Part shown: in pieces, positions 1 through 6,854 of the stretch
Layout of the letters: each line of letters begins with the position of its first letter
Position numbering within the stretch: the stretch's first letter is position 1
Assembly: GCA_052148715.1 (NCBI GenBank)
Contig: JBKQHQ010000045.1
Location: 1-31,116, forward strand
DNA: 31,116 nucleotides
From: JBKQHQ01 sp052148715
Lineage (GTDB): Bacteria > Pseudomonadota > Alphaproteobacteria > Rhizobiales > Xanthobacteraceae
Reading direction: 5' to 3'
Made by a program: the position numbers and the translations under genes
The notes under the pieces: generated by a model
What the model saw: only the letters and a program-made list of their open reading frames with translations
Databases searched by the model: none
Told to the model about the DNA's origin: nothing

Positions 1-992
1 TGGCGGCAATCCAGGAAGCGTCGTTGCGCGGGCAAATCGACGCCACGAACGAGCTCATCACCATCAATCGGAAGATGCTCGATATCCTGAAGAACCAATT
101 CACCAACGGCTATGCCAGCCGCAACGACGTCGCGCTTCAGGAGGCGGCGCTGGCGCAGGTCGAGGCGACCTTGCCGCCGTTGCGTAAAGCGTTGGCGATC
201 CAGCGTGACCTGCTCACGGCGTTGGCCGGCCGGTTCCCGAGCCAAGAGGTGTTCGAGACCTTCAAGCTCGCCGGCATGACGCTGCCGATCGATCTGCCGG
301 TCAGCCTGCCCTCGCAACTGGTCGAGCAGCGTCCCGACGTGCGCTCGGCGGAAGAGCAACTGCACTCGGCCGGCGCGCTCGTCGGCGTCGCCACCGCCAA
401 CATGCTGCCGAGCCTCACGCTAAGCGCCAGCGGCGGCTATACGTCGACGCAGCTTGCCGGATTGTTCAGCCCGACCAACCTTGGTTGGTCGATCGCCGGC
501 GGCGCGCTGCAGCCGGTCTTCGACGGGCTCACGCTCTTGCATCAACGGCGCGCCGCCGAGGCGACGTGGGAGCAAGCAGCATGGAACTACCGCGGCACGG
601 TCATCACGGCCTTGCAGAATGTCGCCGATTCGCTGCGGGCGGTGCAAAACGACGCCGATGCCCTCAAAGCGGCCCGCGACTTCGAACGCGCCGCCAAGAT
701 CAGCCTCGATCTGTCGCAGCAGCAGATGCAAACCGGCTACGCCAACGTCCTCGTCCTGCTCACCGCCGAGGTGACCTATCAGACCGCGCGGCTGCAAGTG
801 GTGCAGGCGCAGGCCAACCGCTTGTCCGACGCCGCGGCCCTGTTCCAGGCGCTGGGCGGCGGCTGGTGGAACCGGGTCACGCCCCCGCCCGAACTCAAGC
901 TGGATGTTGCCACCGCGCAAATGACACCGCTCGCCGAAAAGCCTGGTGTGACCGTGACGGCGGCGCCCGACTTGCCCGCGCGCAGTCAATGA
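1..992 (+). CDS. RND efflux outer-membrane factor, NodT/OprM family (5' truncated)
   Basis: This is the C-terminal part of a TolC-type outer-membrane channel, which in the family forms the exit duct of tripartite RND efflux pumps. The frame is open to the left edge of the window, so the true start lies outside. Seen here are the family's long alpha-helical hairpin stretches, the internal-repeat signature around LVEQRPDVRSAEEQLHSA (about 100 residues in) and the matching later helix AANRL-type segment QAQANRLSDAAALFQALGGG near the end. GGGWW is the usual family terminus before a variable tail. The N-terminal lipobox expected for NodT members is not in the window. The pump and periplasmic adaptor genes are presumably upstream. 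The next gene begins 59 bases downstream with its own ribosome-binding site, so co-transcription is uncertain. Family assignment is secure; the exported substrate is unknown. Confidence 0.9.
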   Translation, partial: AAIQEASLRGQIDATNELITINRKMLDILKNQFTNGYASRNDVALQEAALAQVEATLPPLRKALAIQRDLLTALAGRFPSQEVFETFKLAGMTLPIDLPVSLPSQLVEQRPDVRSAEEQLHSAGALVGVATANMLPSLTLSASGGYTSTQLAGLFSPTNLGWSIAGGALQPVFDGLTLLHQRRAAEATWEQAAWNYRGTVITALQNVADSLRAVQNDADALKAARDFERAAKISLDLSQQQMQTGYANVLVLLTAEVTYQTARLQVVQAQANRLSDAAALFQALGGGWWNRVTPPPELKLDVATAQMTPLAEKPGVTVTAAPDLPARSQ

Positions 993-1051
993 CGACGAAT
1001 CGCTCTGCGCACCAGCACGGCACCAAATGGATGAGTGACAGGGGGAGTACC

Positions 1052-1774
1052 ATGAGTACGATGAAGACGTTTCTGCTCGGAAGTGCGGCGCTCGCCGCGT
1101 TCGTTGCGGCATCGCCCGCGAAAGCCGGCGATTGGCTCGATGCCCCGCCGGCCTACAGCAGAGCTCCCGCCGTCTACGATTGGACCGGGCTCTACGCCGG
1201 CGTCATTGCCGGCGGCGGCTGGGGCGTCATGCCGTGGGCGTCCGGTCCGGATGCCACGGCCGGCTCGACCAATATCGCCAACGGCCATTTCGGCGGCACG
1301 CTCGGCTACAACGCCCAAACCGTCTCGGCGTTCGTGTTGAGCACCGAAGCCGACCTTGCCTGGAACCACATCAACGCCAGCGTCCCGGGGGCCCTTGCCC
1401 CCACCACGTGCGCGCCCTTCGCCGCGACGAACTGCGAGCTCACGAGCAATTGGCTCGCTACCGCCCGCCTGCGGCTCGGCTATGCCTTCGATCGCGTCAT
1501 GCCCTATGTGACCGGCGGCGTCTCAGTCGGCGATCTCACGGCGGAGATCGTCGGCCAACCGCTCGGCAACCAGAGCGTCGTCAATCTCAGCTGGACCGTG
1601 GGCGTCGGCGTCGAGTTCGTCATCAACGGTCCGTGGACGGCCAAGGTCGAGTATTTGCACACGGACCTCAGCGGCATCACCTGCGGTAACGCCTGCAACG
1701 GCGGTCCGCTCTCCTTGAATCTCAGCGACAACATCGTCCGCGTCGGCCTCAACTACGGGCTCTGGGGCCACTGA
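1052..1774 (+). CDS. Omp25/RopB-like outer-membrane beta-barrel protein
   Basis: A 240-residue outer-membrane protein of the small eight-stranded barrel family (Omp25/Omp31, OmpA-like beta-barrel) typical of Hyphomicrobiales. The start was chosen at the ATG preceded by GGGGGAG four bases upstream; an in-frame ATG 21 bases earlier is less well placed. Residues 1-24 form a signal peptide ending in SPAKA. After it comes the family's YDWTGLYAGVIAGGGWG first strand, then alternating aromatic strands such as LATARLRLGYAFDRVMPYVTGG, and a C-terminal strand NIVRVGLNYGLWGH. The terminal residue is His just after an aromatic instead of the usual final Phe. The length and domain order are normal for the family. 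Role: structural or surface porin-like protein; no specific ligand can be inferred. Confidence 0.9.
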   Translation: MSTMKTFLLGSAALAAFVAASPAKAGDWLDAPPAYSRAPAVYDWTGLYAGVIAGGGWGVMPWASGPDATAGSTNIANGHFGGTLGYNAQTVSAFVLSTEADLAWNHINASVPGALAPTTCAPFAATNCELTSNWLATARLRLGYAFDRVMPYVTGGVSVGDLTAEIVGQPLGNQSVVNLSWTVGVGVEFVINGPWTAKVEYLHTDLSGITCGNACNGGPLSLNLSDNIVRVGLNYGLWGH

Positions 1775-1794
1775 CCTCGCAGCACCGCCGCGGC

Positions 1795-1814
1795 GACCGG
1801 AGCACATTCCGGTC
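1795..1814 (+). terminator. Hairpin downstream of the Omp25-like gene
   Basis: A perfect 7-bp inverted repeat (GACCGGA / TCCGGTC) with a 6-base loop lies 20 bases after the porin stop codon. An AT-rich stretch but no true T run follows, so it may be a weak or factor-assisted terminator or an mRNA-stabilising 3' hairpin. Confidence 0.4.
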
Positions 1815-1872
1815 ATAATCTTGAATCAGGACGCAAGCCGGATGCGACTTGCGTGATGCTACGGAAAAACAC

Positions 1873-2082
1873 ATGAAACTCTTCGCGCTCGCGGCTCTCG
1901 CATTGATCATCACCGCGTTCACCTGCCAAGCCGACGAAGGCAACTATTCGCCGGCCGAGGGGCTCGTCACTCACGTCGACTGGCAACCGCCGTGGACCTT
2001 GCCGCGACGGCTCCGTAACCATTGCGGCTACACCAACGGACCCGACGACCCGTTCTGCTCCAATAAGTGCGGGGCCAACTGA
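1873..2082 (+). CDS. Small secreted hypothetical protein, 69 aa
   Basis: I do not recognise this protein. The chosen ATG gives MKLFALAALALIITAFTCQA, a clean signal peptide (one Lys, then a hydrophobic core, then a likely cleavage after CQA or a lipid-like Cys). An in-frame ATG 24 bases upstream would add eight charged residues ahead of the signal and is less likely. The mature part of about 49 residues is rich in Trp, Pro and Cys (four cysteines, including FCSNKCG at the end), so disulfide bonds in the periplasm are plausible. No strong ribosome-binding site is visible. It lies in the same direction as the porin, separated by a hairpin. The stop codon abuts the first copy of the diverged repeat. 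Confidence 0.55.
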   Translation: MKLFALAALALIITAFTCQADEGNYSPAEGLVTHVDWQPPWTLPRRLRNHCGYTNGPDDPFCSNKCGAN

Positions 2083-2193
2083 GGCGGCCTCGGTAGCGGC
2101 CGCCCTTGTGGATGGCTGGGGGCGGGCGGCCGAGCAGCATGTAGGCTCTATAGCGTAAGGTATCGAGGCGTTAAGCGTCTGGTAAGACTATCG
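2081..2193. repeat. Diverged intergenic repeat, copy 1
   Basis: About 110 bases that align with 2959-3080. Shared blocks are GAGGCGGC near the start, GCCCTTG, GGCGGCCGAG (2125-2134) followed by an 11-base block differing only by transitions, and GTA.CGAGGCG...CGTCT.GT.AGACT near the end. No open frame spans both copies. It starts at the stop codon of the small secreted protein and ends before an AT-rich stretch. It could be a dispersed repeat or a structured RNA. Confidence 0.55.
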
Positions 2194-2226
2194 CTCTTTT
2201 TATGGCTCCGATTCGGACGGCGATCT

Positions 2227-2266
2227 ACTGTGATAGATTTCCATTTTTGGTGTGACTGATCACAGT
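2227..2266. other. 8-bp inverted repeat downstream of the DUF3617 gene
   Basis: ACTGTGAT (2227-2234) and ATCACAGT (2259-2266) are perfect inverted copies separated by 24 AT-rich bases. The site lies 68 bases beyond the stop codon of the minus-strand DUF3617 gene. The inner TGTGACTGATCACA is itself a dyad but has a 4-base spacer, so it is not a CRP site. It may be a 3' hairpin or an operator. Confidence 0.3.
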
Positions 2267-2333
2267 TCGAATCTCGGTGAGAGGCTCGCACGACTCCGAT
2301 CGGCACGATCGCGAACCGTCGCGACATCGGGCC

Positions 2334-2858
2334 CTACCGCGGGGGCAACGGAATGCCTGGCGAAGTCGCGCGCTTCTGCAGGTCCAGGATGTTGGCCTTC
2401 CTGCCGTTCGCCATGATCACGTCGCCGGGCTTCTGGTCCGCTTCGCAGGGACCCAGCCGCTCGGCCGCGATCGTCATGGTCATCTTGCTGCCCGGCGGAT
2501 CCTCGCTTTGCGACGTAACCGTCATCGAATAGGCGCTGTCGAAGCTGCCGGTGATGACAGCATGCGCCGTCGCGGGCTTGCCGGCGATCATGCAGGCAGA
2601 ATCGATCGTCATCGAATTCGCGGACCTTTGCACGCTGCGTTTGGGGCATACCTGCTGAGAATACGGGCCCGCGCTCGACTGCATCATCTGGTCGGTAGTG
2701 GCGTCGATGCATTGCTGGATCACCACAGGCGGATCATTTCGGTTCTCGATGCTCGTCGTGACCTGCCACAAGCCGGGCTTGCGCGACGGCAACTCGTCCG
2801 CCAAGGCCGGCACAGCGCAGGTCACAACCAGAATCGAAGTTGCCGCGATCAATCGCAT
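2334..2858 (-). CDS. DUF3617-like secreted protein, 174 aa
   Basis: A small exported protein resembling the DUF3617 family (function unknown, periplasmic). The ATG is preceded by AGGAGG with a five-base gap, which decides the start over a TTG one codon upstream. Residues 1-21 are a signal peptide ending in VPALA, cleaved before DELPSRKPG. The mature protein opens with the family's RKPGLWQVTTSIE segment, followed by a conserved cysteine in VIQQCID, a second in QQVCPKRS, a third in DSACMI and a fourth in LGPCEADQKPGD. The last matches the family pattern of a C-terminal cysteine before a Lys-Pro-Gly-Asp turn. The gene stands alone on the minus strand with a copy of the diverged repeat on each side. 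Confidence 0.8.
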   Translation of the reverse strand: MRLIAATSILVVTCAVPALADELPSRKPGLWQVTTSIENRNDPPVVIQQCIDATTDQMMQSSAGPYSQQVCPKRSVQRSANSMTIDSACMIAGKPATAHAVITGSFDSAYSMTVTSQSEDPPGSKMTMTIAAERLGPCEADQKPGDVIMANGRKANILDLQKRATSPGIPLPPR

Positions 2859-2958
2859 CAAATCCTCCTGCGCGTTCGGTAACCAGCATCAGCCGCCTGA
2901 CCCTATTGCATCGATCTCCGGCCGGGCAAGATCGACGATCTAGGCGACGCCGCCCACC

Positions 2959-3080
2959 GAGGCGGCTCCGAAAGAAAAAGGCAGCCCTTGGGGACTTGGG
3001 GAAGGCGGCCGAGTAGTACATAGGGCTGTATGAAATCAAAATAAGTACCGAGGCGCCGGCCGTCTAGTGAGACTTGTCGC
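2959..3080. repeat. Diverged intergenic repeat, copy 2
   Basis: The second copy of the element at 2081-2193, in the same orientation, upstream of the DUF3617 gene. It carries GAGGCGGC, GCCCTTG, GGCGGCCGAG (3004-3013) and the CGAGGCG...CGTCTAGTGAGACTTGTCGC end. In the 21-base core beginning GGCGGCCGAG, 17 positions agree with copy 1 and the four differences are all transitions. The two copies bracket the DUF3617 gene as direct repeats. Confidence 0.55.
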
Positions 3081-3158
3081 GGCAAGTCGGGATATTTTTC
3101 TCGGCGACTTAGGAAGCCATGCCGCGTCGGAAAGTGCCGCCAAAGCTTGGCACTCGTT

Positions 3159-3401
3159 CTAGTTTGAACTATCTTCGTCAGATGGCTGCGAATATGCCGG
3201 CTCGAAAACTGTCCGAATGAGCTGAGCAATGGCGGCGGCACCGTTTCTGCTGCCCATGGCTTCAAGATCTTCCCGAGACTCCTCCAGGTTACCACGCAAA
3301 ATTTCCGGGTCCGCGCCCATGCCAAGCACGGTCAATGTGAGCACGCGCGCCACCTCACACAGTGCATTCTCGTATTCAGACATCGGCCGGTCTGTTGCCA
3401 T
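3159..3401 (-). CDS. Small hypothetical protein, 80 aa
   Basis: Not recognised. The protein is acidic and helical, with no signal peptide or membrane segment (ALCEVARVLTLTVLGMGADPEI, then a Glu-rich stretch, then a second helix AAAIAQLIRTVF). The first ATG has GAGG about six bases upstream. An alternative ATG at residue 7 begins MSEYENALCEV and would leave a 74-residue protein. It is divergent from the cytochrome gene, so the region with the FNR/FixK box could also influence it. Amino-acid composition is protein-like, which is why it was kept, but no family can be named. Confidence 0.5.
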   Translation of the reverse strand: MATDRPMSEYENALCEVARVLTLTVLGMGADPEILRGNLEESREDLEAMGSRNGAAAIAQLIRTVFEPAYSQPSDEDSSN

Positions 3402-3492
3402 GGATTGCCTCGACGTTCAATCGATCGATTCTTCCGCCGATCAGCGCCGATCTATTCCTGAGATGACCACGACGGCAAGACCCAAAGGTTAC

Positions 3493-3509
3493 ACAATTTT
3501 CGAAATTGT
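3493..3509. promoter_or_regulatory. AT-rich dyad next to the FNR/FixK box
   Basis: ACAATTT and AAATTGT form a perfect inverted repeat around a TCG centre, ending one base before the FNR/FixK-type box. It lies between two divergent genes and may bind a second regulator. It is visible in the sequence; the function is inferred. Confidence 0.4.
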
Positions 3510-3510
3510 A

Positions 3511-3524
3511 TTGACTTGGGTCAA
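3511..3524. promoter_or_regulatory. FNR/FixK-type anaerobox upstream of the cytochrome gene
   Basis: TTGACTTGGGTCAA fits the FNR/FixK consensus TTGAY-N4-RTCAA at every fixed position. Its centre (3517.5) is 41.5 bases before 3559, the standard class II activator spacing, which would place transcription start near 3559. This suggests low-oxygen control of the cytochrome gene. Confidence 0.7.
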
Positions 3525-3573
3525 GGCCGTTTGCTGCGGATGAAGAAGACTATAAACGATGGAGCAATCGAAG

Positions 3574-3984
3574 ATGGCATCAGAACCGCGAGGTTCGCTC
3601 GACCGTACCGCGGCCGTGCGAAAATTCACGGCAGCAGCTCTGTCGGGCGCTGTCCTCAGCTGCTTTGCTTCGTCCGCCAGCGCACAGAAAGCGTCGACGG
3701 CAGGCGATCCCGTCGCCGGGCGCGATTTGGCGCTCAGGGCGTGCACCGGCTGTCACGTCGTGTCCCCAGATCAACCTTTCGCGCCCGTCTTCACCGGGCC
3801 GCCGCCACCACCCGACTTCAGCGGCGTCGCCAATAGCACAAACACCAGTGCAGCGTCACTACGCAAGTTCCTCTCGACGCTGCATCCGGTCCCGCCGCCG
3901 CAACAGATGGCGGATCCCTATTTGACCAGCAGCGAACGAGAAGATCTCATTGCTTTCATCATGACACTACGGATACATCGCTGA
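3574..3984 (+). CDS. Small secreted class I-like cytochrome c
   Basis: A periplasmic c-type cytochrome that carries one covalently bound haem and presumably shuttles electrons. Counting from this start, the haem motif CTGCH is at residues 57-61, with His61 as proximal ligand. Met112 (PPQQMADPYL) is a likely distal ligand. Residues 9-38 form a signal region ending in SASAQ. A proline-rich segment FTGPPPPPDFSG follows the haem site, and the C-terminal helix EREDLIAFIMTLR is the typical packing helix. The start chosen has GGAG nine bases upstream. An in-frame ATG at 3559 would add five residues, but if the upstream FNR/FixK box works at the normal distance, transcription begins about there. The electron donor or acceptor cannot be inferred. 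Confidence 0.85.
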   Translation: MASEPRGSLDRTAAVRKFTAAALSGAVLSCFASSASAQKASTAGDPVAGRDLALRACTGCHVVSPDQPFAPVFTGPPPPPDFSGVANSTNTSAASLRKFLSTLHPVPPPQQMADPYLTSSEREDLIAFIMTLRIHR

Positions 3985-4074
3985 GCTGTCACCAGCGCTT
4001 CGGGCGGCGAATTCTTCAAACGGTTCGATAGAGCGGGGCTTGTCGCATCGCCGGTCGTCCCCTAAAGGACGCAG

Positions 4075-4959
4075 TCACTGGGGCCCGAACGGATCGGAGC
4101 CCATGCTGCCGATAAACTGGCGCGCCGCGGCCTTGGTGAACATCGGGGGCTTCGGTGCGTGGCTGCTGGCGTCGTCCTCCTTGCCCGGCACCGGGAATGC
4201 ATAGCCGATGATGGCCTTGGTGATCAGCCGGTCCGATGCGGGCGTAAGGCCGTAACCGACGCCAAGCTCGACGTCGAATTTGTCGAGCTTGAAGTCGGTG
4301 ACCGCGTAGATTTGGTGCGACTGCTCCGAGAGCGGCACGAAATTCCCTATCGGTCCGAAGTCGGCGTAGTACTCGATGCCGATGAAGCGGTCCTCGCCGA
4401 GATTGCGCGCCAGCCTCGCGGCCGGCGCGAAGTCCTGCTGCCCGAACGCACCGAAGCTCCAATCCACAATCGGATTGACGATGAACTCCCACTCCTTGTT
4501 GCGCACACCGATGATCGGCCTGATCTCGAGCAGGTAGCGGGTCTGCGCAAAGGGCGGCGTCTCGTAGCCGAGCTCGAAATTCACGCCGTAGAAGAAATCG
4601 CGCTTTTCCGCATTCGGCACCACGAACAGGTTACGGATCTTACCCGCATTGGAGAGGAACTGGCCGCCGCTATTCACGGCAAACGGCGCGTAGAAGCCGA
4701 GCTCCCACCAATCGGTGATGCCGTAGGCCAGCTCGGGCGTGCCGTTGAGGCTATGGTTCGGGATCAGCCCTCCAGGGAAGTCCGGCTGCGTGCGCCCGAC
4801 CCAGGTGTAATTGAGGTGCTGCTCGAGCGTCCATTGCCCGACCTCGGCGATCCCCGCGTTGTAGACCTGGATTTCATCCGCGGCCTGCGCCCCGAAAGGC
4901 ACCAGTGTGGTCGCCCACATGGCAGCGCCGACGACAACCGCTTGCACGCTCAGGCGCAT
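4075..4959 (-). CDS. Secreted outer-membrane-type protein, 294 aa, unknown function
   Basis: The start at MRLSVQAVVVGAAMWATTLV gives a signal peptide ending in FGAQA before ADEIQVYNAG; an upstream ATG would add 20 residues ahead of it. The mature protein has repeated amphipathic strands with aromatic residues (LEQHLNYTWVGRT, WWELGFYAPFAV, RDFFYGVNFELGYETPP, EWEFIVNPIVDWSFG, RFIGIEYYADFGPIGN, FDVELGVGYGLTPASDRLITKAIIGYAF). This pattern fits a transmembrane beta-barrel of the broad Phenol_MetA_deg-like type, but the name is only a resemblance. A tail of about 30 residues follows the last strand. It is divergent from dmeR-dmeF across a 184-base gap that contains the DmeR operator, so a role in metal efflux or shared control is possible but unproven. 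Confidence 0.7.
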   Translation of the reverse strand: MRLSVQAVVVGAAMWATTLVPFGAQAADEIQVYNAGIAEVGQWTLEQHLNYTWVGRTQPDFPGGLIPNHSLNGTPELAYGITDWWELGFYAPFAVNSGGQFLSNAGKIRNLFVVPNAEKRDFFYGVNFELGYETPPFAQTRYLLEIRPIIGVRNKEWEFIVNPIVDWSFGAFGQQDFAPAARLARNLGEDRFIGIEYYADFGPIGNFVPLSEQSHQIYAVTDFKLDKFDVELGVGYGLTPASDRLITKAIIGYAFPVPGKEDDASSHAPKPPMFTKAAARQFIGSMGSDPFGPQ

Positions 4960-5079
4960 GATGTGGCTCGCAGAATCTAAGAGAAGCAATAACCGTCCTT
5001 GCCGTTCGTCACAAGGCATGCGGATGGGAGAACCGGACTTTGGCGGCGAGCGTCGCGAATTTGGCAGGAGCCTTCCCTC

Positions 5080-5108
5080 TGGACCGGAAGGGTCAATGCC
5101 TCTATAAT
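5080..5108 (+). promoter_or_regulatory. Sigma-70-type promoter of dmeR-dmeF
   Basis: A consensus -10 box TATAAT (5103-5108) sits 17 bases after TGGACC (5080-5085), which matches four of six bases of TTGACA. Transcription would start near 5115, inside the operator palindrome and about 30 bases before dmeR. Confidence 0.7.
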
Positions 5109-5109
5109 G

Positions 5110-5119
5110 TACCCGGGTA
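5110..5119. promoter_or_regulatory. Probable DmeR (RcnR/CsoR-type) operator
   Basis: TACCCGGGTA is a perfect palindrome with C and G tracts flanked by TA ends, the style of operator bound by RcnR/CsoR-family repressors. It begins two bases after the -10 box and covers the expected start site, so bound repressor would block initiation. That it is the DmeR site is inferred from position. Confidence 0.65.
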
Positions 5120-5143
5120 TCCTAGACGGGCTTGAGCAAGCGC

Positions 5144-5422
5144 ATGGGCCACACCGTCCGCGAGAAAACAAAACTGCTGGCGCGTGTCCGCCGTATTCGC
5201 GGACAGGTGGAGGCCATTGAACGCGCGCTGGAGGCCGAGGTTGGCTGCGCCGACGTGCTTCAGGTGATCGCTTCGGTCCGTGGCGCCATGAACGGCTTGA
5301 TGGCCGAAGTGATGGAGGACCACATCCGATTTCATGTGGTCGACCCCGCGCGCGAGCGCGACCCCGACAAGGCAAAGGGCGCCGAGGAGCTGATCGACGT
5401 CGTCCGCACGTATCTGAAGTGA
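5144..5422 (+). CDS. dmeR: Ni/Co-responsive repressor DmeR (RcnR/CsoR family)
   Basis: A 92-residue all-helical repressor of the CsoR/RcnR/FrmR family. In related systems the apo form binds DNA and Ni(II) or Co(II) releases it. Starting at MGHTVREKTKLL places His3, Cys35, His60 and His64 exactly at the nickel/cobalt ligand positions described for E. coli RcnR. FrmR-type formaldehyde sensors differ at position 64, and CsoR copper sensors use another Cys/His/Cys set. This residue match, plus the location upstream of a DmeF-type exporter, fixes both start and function better than the TTG start 12 bases upstream. dmeF begins six bases after its stop codon, so the two form one operon. Autoregulation through the upstream palindrome is likely. 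Confidence 0.9.
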   Translation: MGHTVREKTKLLARVRRIRGQVEAIERALEAEVGCADVLQVIASVRGAMNGLMAEVMEDHIRFHVVDPARERDPDKAKGAEELIDVVRTYLK

Positions 5423-5428
5423 CAGACC

Positions 5429-6658
5429 ATGCTTGATAATACAGTGCATCAGCACGTGTTCCTTGGCACGACCCACGAGACCAATGAGCGGCGCACCTGG
5501 CTCGTGATCGCGCTGTGCGCCGCCATGATGCTGGCCGAGATCGTCGGCGGCATCTTGTTCGGCTCGATTGCGCTCGTCGCCGACGGCCTGCACATGTCCA
5601 CCCACGCCAGCGCCCTCCTCCTCGCCGCATTGGCGTACCGCTACGCCCGCATCTATTCCAACGATCAACGATTCACATTCGGCACGGGCAAGCTGGGTGA
5701 CCTCGCAGGCTTCACCAGCGCCATCATCCTCGCAATGATTGCTTTGCTGATCGCTTATGAGGCCGTGGCGCGCTTGATCTGGCCAGTGCAGATCAAATTC
5801 GACGAGGCGATCCCGATCGCCGCCCTTGGCCTGTTGGTGAATATCGCCAGCGTGCTGCTGCTGAGCGGGGGCGGCCACCATCACGGTCACGACCACGGCG
5901 GGCATCGACACGATCACCATCATGACGAGCACGACAGCCATCGGATCGAGACTGCCGGCGGCACGGTCGCCCTTGAAATATTCGAGGATGGCGTGCCGCC
6001 GCGCTTCAGACTGTCCGGCGCGAGCAGCGCGGGCCTCGGGGCGGAAGCGGTCACGATCGAGACCGTGCGTCCCGGAGGCGCAAGGCAAGTCTTCGCGATG
6101 CTGGATCGCGGCGGCTATCTCGAATCCGCCGATGAAATCCTGGAGCCGCATGCCTTTACGGCCCTCTTGCGCTTCGGCGCCGACGCGCCGCCCCATTCGC
6201 TCACCTTCGAGGAGCATGAGCACGCGCACGGCGCCGCGCATCGCGACAACAACATGCGCGCCGCCATCATCCATGTCTTGGCGGACGCGGCGGTTTCGCT
6301 GCTCGTGATTGTCGGCCTGGTGCTCGGCCGCTTTTTCGGCTGGGTTTGGATGGACCCGCTCGTCGGCCTATGCGGGGCCGTTGTCATCGCGGCATGGTCA
6401 TATGGCCTGGTACGCGACACCGGCGCAATCCTGCTCGATATGAACCCTGACCTGCGGATGGCACAGCGTCTGCGCAGCATCATTGAAGCCGACGGCGATC
6501 GCCTCGCCGACCTGCATCTGTGGCGTCTTGGCCCCGGCCATCTGGGCGCGATCCTGTCGGTTGCGACGCGCCAGCCGCGAGGACCCGATTACTACCGCAC
6601 CCTGCTAGCGCGCTTCGACTCGTTGTCCCACGTAACGATCGAAGTTCAGCACCGTTGA
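5429..6658 (+). CDS. dmeF: Cation diffusion facilitator, Co/Ni efflux transporter DmeF
   Basis: An inner-membrane metal/proton antiporter exporting Co(II)/Ni(II). Transmembrane helices lie at roughly residues 23-45, 48-70, 92-115, 126-146, 275-297 and 302-325. Metal-site motifs are DGLHMSTHA (residues 52-60, His55 and His59) in helix 2 and HVLADA in helix 5, the DmeF variant of the CDF HxxxD pattern. A very His-rich loop (residues 150-171, about a dozen histidines) follows helix 4. Between it and helix 5 there is an extra domain of about 90 residues (roughly 178-265: VALEIFEDGVPPRFRL through LRFGADAPPHSLTFEE) that makes the protein 409 aa, longer than a minimal CDF of about 300. This may be a periplasm- or cytosol-facing beta domain. 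It is coupled to dmeR. Confidence 0.92.
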   Translation: MLDNTVHQHVFLGTTHETNERRTWLVIALCAAMMLAEIVGGILFGSIALVADGLHMSTHASALLLAALAYRYARIYSNDQRFTFGTGKLGDLAGFTSAIILAMIALLIAYEAVARLIWPVQIKFDEAIPIAALGLLVNIASVLLLSGGGHHHGHDHGGHRHDHHHDEHDSHRIETAGGTVALEIFEDGVPPRFRLSGASSAGLGAEAVTIETVRPGGARQVFAMLDRGGYLESADEILEPHAFTALLRFGADAPPHSLTFEEHEHAHGAAHRDNNMRAAIIHVLADAAVSLLVIVGLVLGRFFGWVWMDPLVGLCGAVVIAAWSYGLVRDTGAILLDMNPDLRMAQRLRSIIEADGDRLADLHLWRLGPGHLGAILSVATRQPRGPDYYRTLLARFDSLSHVTIEVQHR

Positions 6659-6854
6659 GCCGATCGAGTGGCCGTTGGATCGTGGGTCGCTCCCACAGTT
6701 TCGCCGGCTTGCCAAGCCGCTTCCCGTCAAACGCGGCGTATTCAACGCAGTAATTGCCGCCGTTGTCTCCGCGATCGTTCTTTAGGTGCTGGTTCGACGC
6801 GGCGGAATGCTGTAATCCGATCCGGGGAGTTACCCGAACAATTGAGGGGAAAAC

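Noticed and set aside
2251..2264. CRP binding site TGTGA...TCACA
   Set aside because: The spacer is four bases instead of six, and the site lies downstream of a gene and not at a promoter.
2258..2285. T-loop-like TTCGAAT suggesting a tRNA end
   Set aside because: The flanking bases do not form a T-arm stem and no acceptor, D or anticodon arms fit.
6682..6696. Intrinsic terminator after dmeF (GTGGG/CCCAC)
   Set aside because: Only a 5-bp stem without a T run; too weak to list as a feature.
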